From: Charina bottae
Taxonomy: Eukaryota > Chordata > Lepidosauria > Squamata > Charinaidae
Assembly: GCA_023362775.1 (NCBI GenBank)
Contig: JALMGJ010000029.1
Span: forward strand, 3,569,001-3,633,000
Reading direction: 5' to 3'
DNA length: 64,000 nt
Shown: positions 44,477-55,945 of the stretch, in pieces
How positions within the stretch are numbered: position 1 is the first letter of the stretch
How the letters are laid out: every line of letters starts with the position of its first letter
Made by a program: the position numbers and the translations under genes
The notes under the pieces: model-generated
Told to the model about the DNA's origin: nothing
What the model saw: only the letters and a program-made list of their open reading frames with translations
Database searches by the model: none

Positions 44477-46217
44477 TATTTAACCCTAAAACTAGCATTA
44501 AAGACACCTAACTGAAGTCTGTCTAATTCTTGCTTCCTTGTGTGAAGCTTGACGCTGGAAAAGGAAGCGCCAATTGCTTTCCTTTCTGTGGCCAGATATT
44601 TGAGGACATCTGGCTTCTACCGAGAGAAGCTTTATATGAACCCCTCTCCATTGACTCCCACTCAGGTTGGCTACCTTCTCATCTGGAGCCTCCATTGGTG
44701 GACTGGGGGGTGGGTGGGAAATATTCAGCTTTTCACAATGCAAAATCCCTCCAGAACATTGCTTCTACCAGCAGGAGGCAGAAAACAGTGCTTTTGATTT
44801 GCAGTACAAAAAGAGGATGGAGTTTGCCTTTGTTGCAGATAGGGGTACACTGGGGATGAAAAGTGCTTCCTGGAGAAGGAGTGGGATGTCCTTGGACATG
44901 TAGGTAAGCTGGCAGAGTGCTGATCAGATGGGTCAGTGGCTTGACCCAGCAGATCTCTTCTTTTGTTCTTATCACTGATTCTAGTTCATGCATGAGAAAT
45001 CTCTTGGAACTTTCTATGACTCACATGACCTTCTCAATTATTTCTCTTTGGGTTCTCCAAAGTGGCTCCTAATGAATCCAACTGAAATCATAAATCTCAT
45101 AAAACATTTCAAGGTGAGAAAATTCTCAGTCTTATGAGAAAGAATCCATAGAAATCAAGTTCCCTATACAAAGATCTTCTTACATGAAACTTCCTACATT
45201 TCTTGTCCCAGAATAATTCATCCAAAAGTGCTCTGATGGACCAAGATGAACATTGAAACCACCAGACTTCACAATGTTGGAATCTGGCAAATCAAGCATG
45301 CCTCATTAGCATATGGGTTCTAGGATTAGCATATTGCTCTAGGAGGCAAACTCTGTGCTTCTAGAGGAAGTTGCTTGTTGCCCCTCCCACTTCCTCTCTC
45401 CCTCTGATTCTTCCACTGATGGGGTAGGATGCACATGCCTTAGCTCCTTCCATGGAGAGGCCATGTAGGCCTCAACTCCAGAGGCTTTCCCCCCTTTCTC
45501 CACGCAGCCTCTGGCAGCAAACAGGGCCAGAGGTATACAGTTTAGAGAACAGAAAGAAGAACTGAAACCAATTTTCTACTGAAATGGCTGTACCTGGACA
45601 AAATAAATGTAAGAATTCTTTTGTACTTATTTTTGTATCTGCAATGTCTAAGCGTTTTGTATAGAAAAAGAACATATCAGGAAAGGTGCTTTTGATCCTT
45701 ATTTTCCAGGCTCATGGGGAAGAGATCCATAATTCAATATTGTGATTATGTTCTTTGTTAGTGATTGTCACTATATTATAATAGTGATAAAGAACCTGTA
45801 GCTACTTTTTCCAGCAATAATAGCTGGTCATGCTGACTAAAACTGTTGGACTCTGGAGTCTAGGAATATGAAGGGCTTTTCCCCACTTGCACCAATCATG
45901 GCACTGACATGTCTTATCAATGTTTTTGTTCGGCCCTTTCTGTGGAAGCTAATCACAGAATAGTCAGTCAATTCTGGTTTCACCCAACTTCTTATTTTCA
46001 TGACCTTATTGTGATCACTTTTAGGGTCAGCCAAAGAAATTTCATGCATATTTTCATAGTTTTTTTTAATTCACACTTTTCCTAGTTGGTGGATTAGTGT
46101 GGTGTTCACCCAAACATAATGCATCAATGCACAATTTTCTCACATAAACACATTGCTGAGTTGCAAGCTATGTCATGAAACACAGAGATGTGTCACTGTC
46201 AGCATGCAAGTCTTTTC
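44477..46217. other. Unique DNA
   Basis: No gene recognised. Frames of up to 109 codons around 44.5-44.9 kb overlap on both strands and have no recognisable domain. Confidence 0.5.
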
Positions 46218-46545
46218 CAGTGGCTCAGTGGGTAAGACGCCAGGCTTGTCGATCGGAAGATTGCAAGTTCGGAGGTTCGAATCCCTAGTCCTGTGTGCGG
46301 AGTGAGCTCCCGCACTCGCCCCAGCTCTTGCCAACCTAGCAATTCGAAAGCATGCAAATGCAAGTAGATGAATAGGTACCACTTCCATGGGTAGGTAACA
46401 GCGTTCCACGCGTGTCATGCGGCCACATGACCATGGAAGCGTCTTCGGACAACGCTGGCTCTTTGGCTAACAAACGGAGATGAGCACCGGCCCCTAGAGT
46501 CGGACACGACTGCACAAATGTGCAGGGGGAACCTTTACTTTACCT
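46218..46545 (+). mobile_element. tRNA-derived SINE with BovB-like 3' end
   Basis: Plus-oriented full copy: A box in GTGGCTCAGTGGGTAAGACG, B box in GGTTCGAATCCC, and 3' end AGAGTCGGACACGACT plus the GCACAAATGTGC hairpin. The 16-base AGAGTCGGACACGACT (46496-46511) is identical to the BovB 3' end at 19236-19251. Confidence 0.92.
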
Positions 46546-46704
46546 TATGTAGATTTGGCAGGCATGCACTGGATATTTTCATATATAATTTTAAGCTCAA
46601 CAGATTTCTTCTCCACCCCTAATCGTGGGGCAGAACAAATGAAAACTCTGCATCAAGAAGAGCCAAGTTCCATACTTTGTTATTAGCTCATGATCACAGA
46701 ATAA

Positions 46705-47035
46705 AAAAATTCTAGATATTTAATATGCTTGCTAAAGAGTTTGGAGACATTCTGTAAGCCAAATCTACTTCATCTCACTGAAGGATTCACTGAAGGATCT
46801 ACTACTGCATCTCTGACAGATGACCATCCAACCTCTATTTGAACACTGATGAAAAAGAACTCACCACTTCATGTGGCAGCCTGTTTCATTTGCTGGCAGC
46901 TCATGCAGTTAAAGAGTTCTTCCTGGTGTCTAGCTTGAATCTCCTCCTTGTAGTTTTTAACTTACCATTTCAGGTTCTGCTCCCTGAAGCAATAGAGAAT
47001 AAGTCCATTCTTTCTTCTGTGTGATAGCTCTTTAG
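46705..47035 (-). mobile_element. CR1 LINE 3' UTR fragment, old
   Basis: GATGACCATCCAACCTCTAT, TTTGAACACTGATGAAAAAG and GAGTTCTTCCTGGTGTCTAG are in CR1 3' order, minus orientation. Diverged. Confidence 0.65.
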
Positions 47036-47054
47036 ATATTGGAAGAAAACTATC

Positions 47055-47554
47055 ATTTGTTGTTGTTGTTCAGTCGTTTAGTCGTGTCCGACTCTTCATG
47101 ACCTCATGTACCATAGCACGCCAGGCCTTCCTGTCCTCCACTGTCTCCCGGAGTTTACTCAAATTCATGTTCATTACATCGGTGATGCTATCTAACCATC
47201 TCAGCCTCTGCCGTCCCCTTCTCCTTTTGCCTGCAGTCTTTCCCAGCATCAGGGTCTTTTCCAGTGAGTCCTCTCTTCGCATTAGGTGGCCAAAGTATTT
47301 GAGCTTCAGCTTCAGTATCTGTCCTTCCAATGAGCAGTCAGGGTTGATTTCCTTTAGGATTGACTGATTTGACCTCCTTGCAGTCCAAGGGACTCTCAAG
47401 AGTCTTTTCCAGCACCACAGCTCAAAAGCATCAATTCTTCAGCGCTCAGCCTTCCTTATGGTCCAACTCTCACAGCCATACATTACTACTGGGAAAACCA
47501 TAGCTTTAATTATACGGACGTTTGTCGACAAGGTGATGTCTCATATATATATAT

Positions 47555-47597
<43 letters not shown>

Positions 47598-50500
47598 TTA
47601 TTGGATTTTGAATATACATAGTTAAAAGTTGGAAACAGAGAAAGAAATAGAAATACAAATCAAAAAGAAAAAGAAAAGAAAAGAAAAAGTGAAGTAAAGC
47701 AAAGAAATAGAGAAAAAAGATGATACATAGAAAGTAATCCACTTCCGATTTGTCCCTGGTCATAGTAATTTACAGAATTTATCTTACATGCTAGGTCTAC
47801 ATATGACATTAAAAAACATTTCCGGTCTAGTACATCAATCCACCTATACTTTAATCTTAAAATCCCCATACAAGCTTTGCCCCTCTTGCATTTCCCAAAT
47901 AATCCATCAATAATTTCTACACTTTGAAAAAGTAACAATTATAACAATTTAAATTTTCTTTTAATAAACATATCAATTTATCATTTTCTACCATATCCAT
48001 TTTCTATCATTCCATCAATTTTAGCAATAAAAAGTCCATATAAATCAGCCATTTATCTCTACTCCATACTTCTATTCTATTCTATAAAATGCTTCTTGCG
48101 TTCTCCTGGTGCCTCCCTCATATCCATCTTATATATCTCTAAAAATGTTTTAACTTTTAAAATAGAAGTTATCCTTAGCTTTTGTCCTTTAAACACCTTC
48201 TGTTCTCTAGCATACCATGAATTAACTCTAGCAACTTTATCTTTTTCAAAATCCAAATCTTGTTCTTTCATTTCTTCTTTCATTAAGTAATTCAAAAACC
48301 ATACATTCTCTTGCATTCTCATTTAATTGTTTTTCTTCATTTGATTGTTCTAAAGCTGCTCTCACATTCAAAATATATTCCTTCTCTCTCATTTCTGCTA
48401 ATTCTATAATATCCAAATTGTATTCCATTTCTTTAATAGCATCCAGTTCCTTAGTAACATCTTCTAATTTAATCTCTAATTTTTGCATCTGACCTTGCAC
48501 ATCTTTAAATTCCCCTGACAAAGTATTCACTACCTCCTTTACTGTCTGCATTTCATTTTTAAAATCTTGTTTAATCTCATGAATTATCTCTTTCTTAATT
48601 TCTTCCATCTTCGTATCAATTTTTTTATCTAAGAATGTAATTTGTTCTTCCATATGTTTATTCTGTGCCAATGAATCTTCCATTTTCTTACTTAATGATG
48701 CCATTGCTTCCAGAAGTTTTTTCATCTCTAACGGGGGGGTGGGGGGCTCCATTGATGCTCCAGGTGTTAAAAAAACGATAAATGTCCTTCCAGTTCCTTT
48801 TTTTCCCCCTCTTTCCTCCTCAATGCCGTAGATATCTTAATGTAAATAATTTCCTGCAAGAGAAAGAGAAGAAAGGGAAAGGAGAGGACCAAAAAGAAAA
48901 GAAAAGAGCTAATAATTCTTTTAGAAAAGAGAGGGAGTAAAAACTACAAAAAGTAAAAATAATCCTTTAAATGCAATTATCAAAATAGCTAAAATATAGT
49001 CCATTAAAATTGTATATCCATGTAAGTATAAAAATGAAAAATAAAAAAAGAACAAAGAAGTTTCTTCTTTTTTCCCCCCCTTATCTATTGTAGACAAAAT
49101 AATAACAAAAAAACCTAAACAATCCCAAGGTTTCTCACGCCAACTTGTGTTCAGAAGAATAAAAAAAAAAGCAATTACCATGAAAATAGACATACAGCAA
49201 TCCAATTTTCTGTACAAAAGGGATCCAAAAAATTCATAACAATTCTATAGAGCCAGTTATATAAATCAAGAAATATTCAAAAGAATTCTTTCATAATAAA
49301 AATCACAAATTGATAAAAAAGGTATTAAATCATTAATTCATTATTCCATATTAATCCATAAAAAATTCAAGTCCAAGCAACTTAGTCCAAAGAGAAAAAA
49401 AAATAGTTCCAATTACCATAAGAGTAAAAGCAAGCCACAATAAGAGTAAAAGAGAAAGTCACTTAATCCGTTTCTGGCAAAGTCAATTAGCTTCCCAGTT
49501 CCACCGTTTAAGTAATCCTTTGACAGGAAAGAGATAAAACACCAGCATTTATAAATCAAGTCCAGAGACAAATCTTTGAGGCTAATAGGCAAATAATATT
49601 TAAAAATATAAATGTGTATCTAAGAAGTTGAGTGCTGTGCTACTTATCTTGAAGAATCGCGGTTTCCTCAGAGCTTCGATTGTCAGTTCTGGCCGTCTTT
49701 CACCGCTTCAATCTCCCTTCCCCCATGGTGGAAAAATGGGGGTTGGGAGAGAGCAGCGATCCGAGAACCCTTCTGTGGGCAATCTTCTCCTCGCCCTCTC
49801 TTCGAGGGCGATTTTTCAGCGATTTAAATCGCCGCAAACGGAAAAAAACACGGAGCTTTCTGCTCAGCGCACCAGCCACCTCAACACCCAGAAGTTGAAA
49901 AATGTGTGTGGTGCCCCTCATGCAAGCCGCACACCTTTCGTACCAAAAAGGACTTCAGCTCTTAGTATTGGTAAGTAAACGGTTTATTGCTAGACATGGG
50001 TGACCAGTCAAAGGCACGGATAGTTCTCGGGGGTTTGTCTTGGCTTTTTATATCCTCCCGCCAGAGCTCCCTCCCCCTCCCACCAGAGCGCCCGCCCCCT
50101 TCCTGCTGAGGCTTCCCTCTGGTCCGCTTCTGGTTACCCTCTGGGAGGTGTGGTTTGATTGTTCCTTCTGCGTGTTCTTTGCTTATGCCAATGGTCTCTT
50201 AATGGCAGGGCTCTGTGTGCCTGCCAGAGTCCTGACATCATGTCTCTGCCTTTTAATATGCTGTCTAGGTTTGCCATAGCTTTCATCCCAAGGAGCAAGT
50301 GTCTTTTAATTTCATGGCTGCAGTCACCATCTGCGGTGATCTTGGAGCCCAAGAAAAGAAAATCTGTCACTGCTTCCATTTTTTCCCCTTCTATTTGCCA
50401 GGAAGTGATGGGGCCAGATGCCATGATCTGAGTTTTTTTAATGTTGAGTTTCAAGCCAGCTTTTGCACTCTCCTCTTTTATCCTCATCAAGAGGCTCTTT

Positions 50501-50736
50501 AGTTCCTCTTCACTTTCTGCCATTAGGGTGGTATTGTCTGCATATCTGAGGTTGTTGATATTTCTCCTGGCAATCTTAACTCCGGCTTGTGATTCATCCA
50601 GCCCGGCATTTCTCATGATGCACTCTGCATATAAGTTAAATAAGCAGGATGATAATATACAGCCTTGTCGTACTCCTTTCCCAATTTTGAACCAATCGGT
50701 TGTTCCATGTCTGGTTCTAACTTTTGCTTCTTGACC
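47055..50736 (-). pseudogene. BovB LINE, split by a 2.7-kb insertion
   Basis: The minus-strand BovB begins at about 50736 and reads MRNAGLDESQAGVKIARRN, RYADNTTLMAESEEELK and GPITSWQIEGEKMEAVT (50616-50250). It is interrupted at ATGTCTC, then resumes at 47542 and runs through RRSNQSILKEINPDC and KTLMLGKTAGKRRRG to the (CAA)n end at 47057. The RT active site is altered to YADN, so this copy could not work even before the insertion. The 168-codon frame at 47.1-47.4 kb is the intact tail. Confidence 0.9.
47543..50239 (-). mobile_element. L1-like ORF1-only element plus LTR-like 5' segment, inside BovB
   Basis: The insertion is bounded by ATGTCTC on both sides (47536-47542 and 50240-50246). Read on the minus strand, 48752-48246 encodes 168 residues with strong coiled-coil character (heptad-like Lys/Glu/Leu/Ile, for example MEEIKKEIIHEIKQDF). 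It continues in another frame with DKVARVNSWYAREQKV, which matches the middle of L1 ORF1p. No ORF2 is present. The 3' part ends in (TAAA)n/(TA)n. The 5' end (49970-50239) contains TATAAAAA and AATAAA in minus orientation and may be a separate LTR. Related to the element at 39140-41395. Confidence 0.7.
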
Positions 50737-50885
50737 TAACTATCTCCTCTCATATCTATCTACTCTCATATATGAATGTGACAAAACAATTCTTTCCATT
50801 AATAAGGAATTTGGCTCATTCAGTCTTGAAATGTCCATTGTTCTATCATTATTCATTACATTTATATCTGATCTTTTCTCTAGAG

Positions 50886-51390
50886 CAGAGCTTTCCAAAC
50901 TGTGTGTCGGGACACATTAGTTTGTCGGATGCAGTGTCTGGGTGTGTCACGGCTGCTGCTGCCTCCGAACCCTGCCAGGATTCCATGCAGGTCCTAGTGC
51001 CTGCCTTGTGCCCTGCTGTAAGAGTGTGTCGCGAAATGATGCCCTGCTGTAAGAGTGTGTCACGAAATGATGCATGTCTAAAAAGTGTGTCACCAACATG
51101 AAAAGTTTGGAAAGCTCTGCACTAGAGCATAGTGCAAGCGGTGGCATGGGGCGCGCGTGGCGGAGGCACGGTGGCGGCAGTGTGTATGGCGGCCGTGGCA
51201 GCGATGATGGCAGCGGCGTGCCATCAGCGCTTCCACGTTTTAGCGAGTCCACCGCCGCTGCTGCCACTGCCGTGCACACCGCCGCCGCCACGCGCCCCCC
51301 ACGCCGCCGCTCTGCACGCACGCGCCCCCCCATGCCGCCACCGCTGCCGCCATTGGTGTGTCGCCAACAGCAGCACTTTGGAAAGCACTG
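50886..51390. mobile_element. Compound hAT MITE (two CAGAGCTTTCC-type units)
   Basis: Unit one (50886-51119) starts CAGAGCTTTCCAAACTG and ends GTTTGGAAAGCTCTG. Unit two (to 51390) is GC-rich and ends CACTTTGGAAAGCACTG, resembling 4545-4764, but lacks a matching 5' end. Three 8-bp words sit at the borders: CTCTAGAG (50878), CACTAGAG (51120) and CGCTAGAG (51391), each differing by one base, as expected of one aged target duplication copied twice. Confidence 0.75.
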
Positions 51391-51579
51391 CGCTAGAGCT
51401 CACTGTGATGGTGACCATCCAAATCACCACAAACCACTTTCTTTTCCACAATATTTTCTTCTAGAAAATTATTGGACCACTCCCAGAATAGCCAGATTAG
51501 TATATTACAGATTTTAAATAGGAATGTTTCAATATTTCCTGGAATGTTCTGTTCTTGGAATAGTGAGTTTTGCACATTC

Positions 51580-51749
51580 TTATTCTTGTATGCAGAGGTT
51601 TCACTAGCTATTTCAAGAAAAAGCAGTTTATTGTCATACCGTCTATGTATTTATCTAACTAATTTAAACAAGCAGCCATCAGTATACCTAATCATATAAC
51701 TGCTTATTAATTATATAATATATGATGAAGTATTTCCTATTGTCAAAAT
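51580..51749 (+). repeat. 170-bp direct repeat, left copy
   Basis: Matches 52099-52268 base for base except about four substitutions. AT-rich unique sequence, not a known repeat. The two copies flank a SINE. Confidence 0.93.
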
Positions 51750-51767
51750 ATTCCTATTGTCAAAATA

Positions 51768-52096
51768 GGGGTGTGGTGGCTCAGCGGGTAAGATGCCAGG
51801 CTTGTCGATCGGAAGATCGCAAGTTCAGAGGTTCGAATCTCTAGTCCCACATGACGGAGTGAGCTCCCGCACTCGTCCCAGCTCTTGCCAACCTAGCAAT
51901 TCAAAAGCATGGAAATGCAAGTAGATGAATAGGTACCACTTTGGTGGGTAGGTAGCAGCGTTCCACATGCATCATGCCGGCCACATGACCGCAGAAGCGT
52001 CTTCAGACAACGCTGGCTCTTCGGCTAACAAACGGAGATGAGCACTGGCCCCTAGAGTCGGACACGACTGCAAAAATGTGTGGGGGGATCCTTTAC
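51768..52096 (+). mobile_element. tRNA-derived SINE between two 170-bp repeats
   Basis: Full copy from GGTGTGGTGGCTCAGCGG to GGGGGGATCCTTTACATT. It is preceded by an extra 17-bp echo of the repeat end (TTCCTATTGTCAAAATA, 51751-51767). Confidence 0.9.
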
Positions 52097-52098
52097 AT

Positions 52099-52268
52099 TT
52101 ATTCTTGTATGCAGAGGTTTCACTAGCTATTTCAAGAAATAGCAGTTTATTGTCATACCCTCTATGTATTTATCTGACTAATTTAAACAAGCAGCCATCA
52201 GTATACCTAATTATATAACTGCTTATTAATTATATAATATATGATGAAGTATTTCCTATTGTCAAAAT
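52099..52268 (+). repeat. 170-bp direct repeat, right copy
   Basis: Right partner of 51580-51749. Both begin TTATTCTTGTATGCAGAGG and end CCTATTGTCAAAAT. Confidence 0.93.
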
Positions 52269-54532
52269 TTTCTATCACCCTAGATTCATAGTATGATAAG
52301 GAACCCACAGAAAATGGGTTTGGTTTGCAGAAATTTATAATCCTTATCATCTATTATTTTATGGTATACTGTATGACCAATTCCATTTTGGAAGGCAAGT
52401 AATTTTGTATCTATTAAATGCAGTTATATGAGAATGAAAGCTCTCAATGATAACTTTGCATCTCAGGAGCAAAGTTTGTGCTACTATTTTATAGTTCGTT
52501 ATAATAAGCCCGTTCTAAATATGATAATCATTTGCTTTGCAAACATTTATTTACTACAAAATGTTCTGGCATGTAGTCTACAAGATGTTCTGGGTGGGAG
52601 CGGTAAGAGATTGTAATAATAATGTAACATCATGCATCCTTATATACTATAAAGGACTTTACGTTATTGTTCTCAGTCTAACATCCTTGCATAATACCGC
52701 ACAACATGCCCTAAATTTAAGCAGGGGCACAATATGAGCTGATGTTATTTGCATATTCAGCAGTTAAATATGTGAATCTCCAAAATGGAAGCGTGGCTTT
52801 TATTTGGAATATGAGATGATGATGTAGAAAAAAATTGGGAACCACTGATTTATTACATTGTGGGTTGGTGGTATTTGTGCTGGCAACTTTAAAATAATGC
52901 ACATTAAATATTTAAAGCACCATAAAGTATTTCTCATTCTCATTTCATCCTCCCTTACCCCCAACCCCCTTTTTCTATCTTGTTACTCCATTCATTTTGT
53001 TTTATGAGACTTTAAGCTGATGGGCAAAGTTTCCTGTGTACCTTTTATCTAGCCTGTAATGCTTTCTGTATACATTAAGTGCTTGAGGAATAGTAAATTA
53101 TCATGAGATATTAGACCACATGGGTGATACAGGTTAACTTGATTGTACTATGGAATTAATTTAAAAAGCATGCTTTTGCATGCTTTTATTCTACATCTTT
53201 GAGGCTGATAGATCTGGCTGTTTTTCAAATGACTTTTTTTCTGAAATTCTCTTTATTTGTGGAAAGAAAGCACCCACATATTCATACTCTGAAGAATTTT
53301 TTTTTAGGATCCTCTTCTGTATGGAAATAAAACTGGCACAAGGAAAAAGTAATTCTTTATTTTCTATCTATTGCTGAGATTTATAGGCATGGGTTGGCTT
53401 TTCCTTTAGTTTCCAGATTTACCAAGACAAATACAGAATGTTACTGTTACCCAGAAATTTGCCAGCTAGGGTTGACTTGAAACAATAAACATCATCAATT
53501 AATTTAAAAGGAATGTAGTATCATAGGCAGATACCCCAGGGGAAAGAGCCTTCTGTGAGTGTGTGTGTGTAACTATATCTATATATCTATATATCTATAT
53601 ATATATCTTGGCACCTTCCATCGTTGTCATTTAAGAAATTTTTGAAGAAAGGGGTAATGCAATCCAGAATCTCAAATCAGTTTGCTGTGCTTCAGTAATT
53701 GCTACAGCGTACAAAGCTTTTCAAACTTCACTATGAATCTTCTTGCATCTCGAAAGGTTCTGTCCTTGAGGTGTCAGATTAACACTCTACTCTGGAGACA
53801 AATTATTTGTGGGTACACTGGACATGTGAGAGCTATTAGACAATGTGATCTACATTCTTCAAAAATGAAAAATTCTAGGCAACATTACATTTTATAAATG
53901 CAAGATGTTTATTATTACTGCACCAGCAATAAATGTTTAGAAACTGGAGAGGATTCACACAATAGTCCTGACTAGGAACATATGACTACAGAGCCATTGA
54001 ATTTTGGCATCGAATAAAAGTGTCTGGAAGCTATTATGCATTTAGCCCTCAATGAGTATTTAATTATATCAATAGAAGAACACAGTTTCTATTGCGTGCT
54101 TTGTGATGAATGTCTTCATTTATTCACATTACAATGAATGATAGATGAGTTCAAGCCAGATGTGGGAACTCATTTGCAATATGCTTACCTTACTTTTGGG
54201 GTGGCTCTTCTGAAAGTTCATAGGCCATACCGTTGACCATCATGGGAGCTCACCATGTTCAGAAGGTTTTGTTTTTCTCACTTTGTGATAGATGGTTCTG
54301 TAAGGGCTGCATAATGATGGATGTGGTAGGGAAGGCCAAGAACCATGTAATTCTCCATTGTTTGATTATTTTATGAAATGCCTTCTTTAATAAAGAAACC
54401 AAACCTGTTGTTGTAGTTCTCATGTGGACTTTTATAAACAGGAAACAAAATTTTCTTAATTTCGTCATTACATTTTTTGATACTTCTGGAGAAGTAGGGA
54501 AACATCCCCAATTCCAACCTTTCTCCATGTCT
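52269..54532. other. Unique AT-rich DNA
   Basis: No gene recognised. A compound (GT)n/(TATC)n simple repeat lies at 53557-53608. Confidence 0.5.
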
Positions 54533-54613
54533 TTTGCTGCTCACCAACCGCCCAGAGTCCCCTTTGTGGGGGGAGATGGGCGGTGATAGAAGTTGGACAA
54601 ATAAATAAATAGA
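54533..54613 (+). mobile_element. L2 3' end, severely truncated
   Basis: ACCGCCCAGAGTCCCC, then GGGGGGAGATGGGCGG, then GAAGTTGGACAAATAAATAA. The 7-bp stem CCGCCCA/TGGGCGG (54548-54554 and 54577-54583) is perfect. Confidence 0.8.
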
Positions 54614-55844
54614 TCTATTGCTGCCACTCTCCAAACTGCACCTGCTGATCACTTCCTTCTACCTCCTCTTCCTCTCCTTTGTCCAGAAAATAATCTCCAC
54701 AACACCCTCCATAAAACTGGCATCTAGTGAAGTAGGGCAGGTGCCACTTGTGCAAAGCGTACTTAGTTTGAGCAAGTTCTTGCAAGCATCTTGGAAATTC
54801 GTAGACAAAAAGAAAAGGTAAGAAGATGTCAAATTCTAGAATGTAAGAAAAAAATAGTAAAGGGAAAAAAATCTAATTAAATGTGGGAAAGATTCTCCTG
54901 AACCTTGACTTCTACATATGAACAATCTCTAAATTTAAGACCTTCAGTACAGATTGAACTAGCAATATTTGAACAGCCTACATTTATACAAAGACACAAG
55001 GTTACTATAGAAGGAAATCTGTGTTGGAGTCTTAGTCTTAAAGGTTAGTAAAAGAACTCCAAGCAGCAAACAACAATATTGCAGAGTAGAAGTGTGAACC
55101 CAAGGAAGACTTGCATATAAAGCTTAATTGCATTCAGAAATAAATCCAGTCTTCACACATTAGTTAGATGAAGAAAAATAAAGATAGCTTACATTTATTC
55201 TATAGATCTGGTTACAAGTAGATTCATTGTAGAAAACCACTTAATCATCTCCTGTGCGTGCAAGCAAGATATTTGGACGAGACCCGCATTTTAGCGGCCC
55301 TCCTGTTTGCGTGTGTGCTGGAAGAGGAAAAGATGGAGACAGAATCTCCAAGACCGAGAAGAAGCAGGAAGCAGAAATCAGGTGACCCAGGAACATCCCA
55401 CAAACACAGTAGAGATACGTTTTACTGGAAAAGCCCCTCCTTTATGCTTGTGAGACAATGCTGAGTTGATTCCTGATAATCCCAACAATCTGTACCTTAA
55501 ATTTACAAGCCTAACTACCCTCAACAGCAGACAAATGAGAATGATTTCCAAGGTCCTCTTTGGCCTCTAGTAAGGGGCAAGGATCCTCTTACTCTTTTCC
55601 CACAGCATTTACTGGAGGCTCAGCCTTATCCTGTAGTGCAAGCTGAGAGGGGCTTTTAAGCAGACAGAAGTAAAGTAGCCTGGCCAGTTTGCTTTGCTGT
55701 TCAAAATGAGGGTACTACATTGCTTTGCAAAGCAGCTTCAAAGGGGTGCTTTGTTCTGAGGTTTTGTCAAATCAAAACTCCCTTTCACAGCTTTACACAA
55801 TTCTAATAAAGAATTCCCCTGAGCCAATCTCTTGGCTCCACCAA
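54614..55844. other. Unique AT-rich DNA
   Basis: Nothing recognised. Confidence 0.5.
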
Positions 55845-55945
55845 TATTTTGATGGCTGTGTTCTGCACTTGCTGAAGTGTCTGAACCATCTTCAAAGCTT
55901 CTCCCGCACACAGCATGTTATAGTAGTCCAGAGCATTCTGATAGA
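55845..55945 (-). mobile_element. Old L2 LINE internal fragment
   Basis: GTGTTCTGCACTTGCTGAAG, then CTTCAAAGCTTCTCC and GTTATAGTAGTCCAGAG follow the order of L2 text at 8630-8710 (ACATTCTGGATCAGCTGAAG, CTTCAAGGGTAGCCCC, ATTACAGTAGTC). Confidence 0.55.

Noticed and set aside
44498..44993. Cluster of frames of 81-109 codons on both strands
   Set aside because: They overlap one another, lack domains and have no codon-use or splice support.
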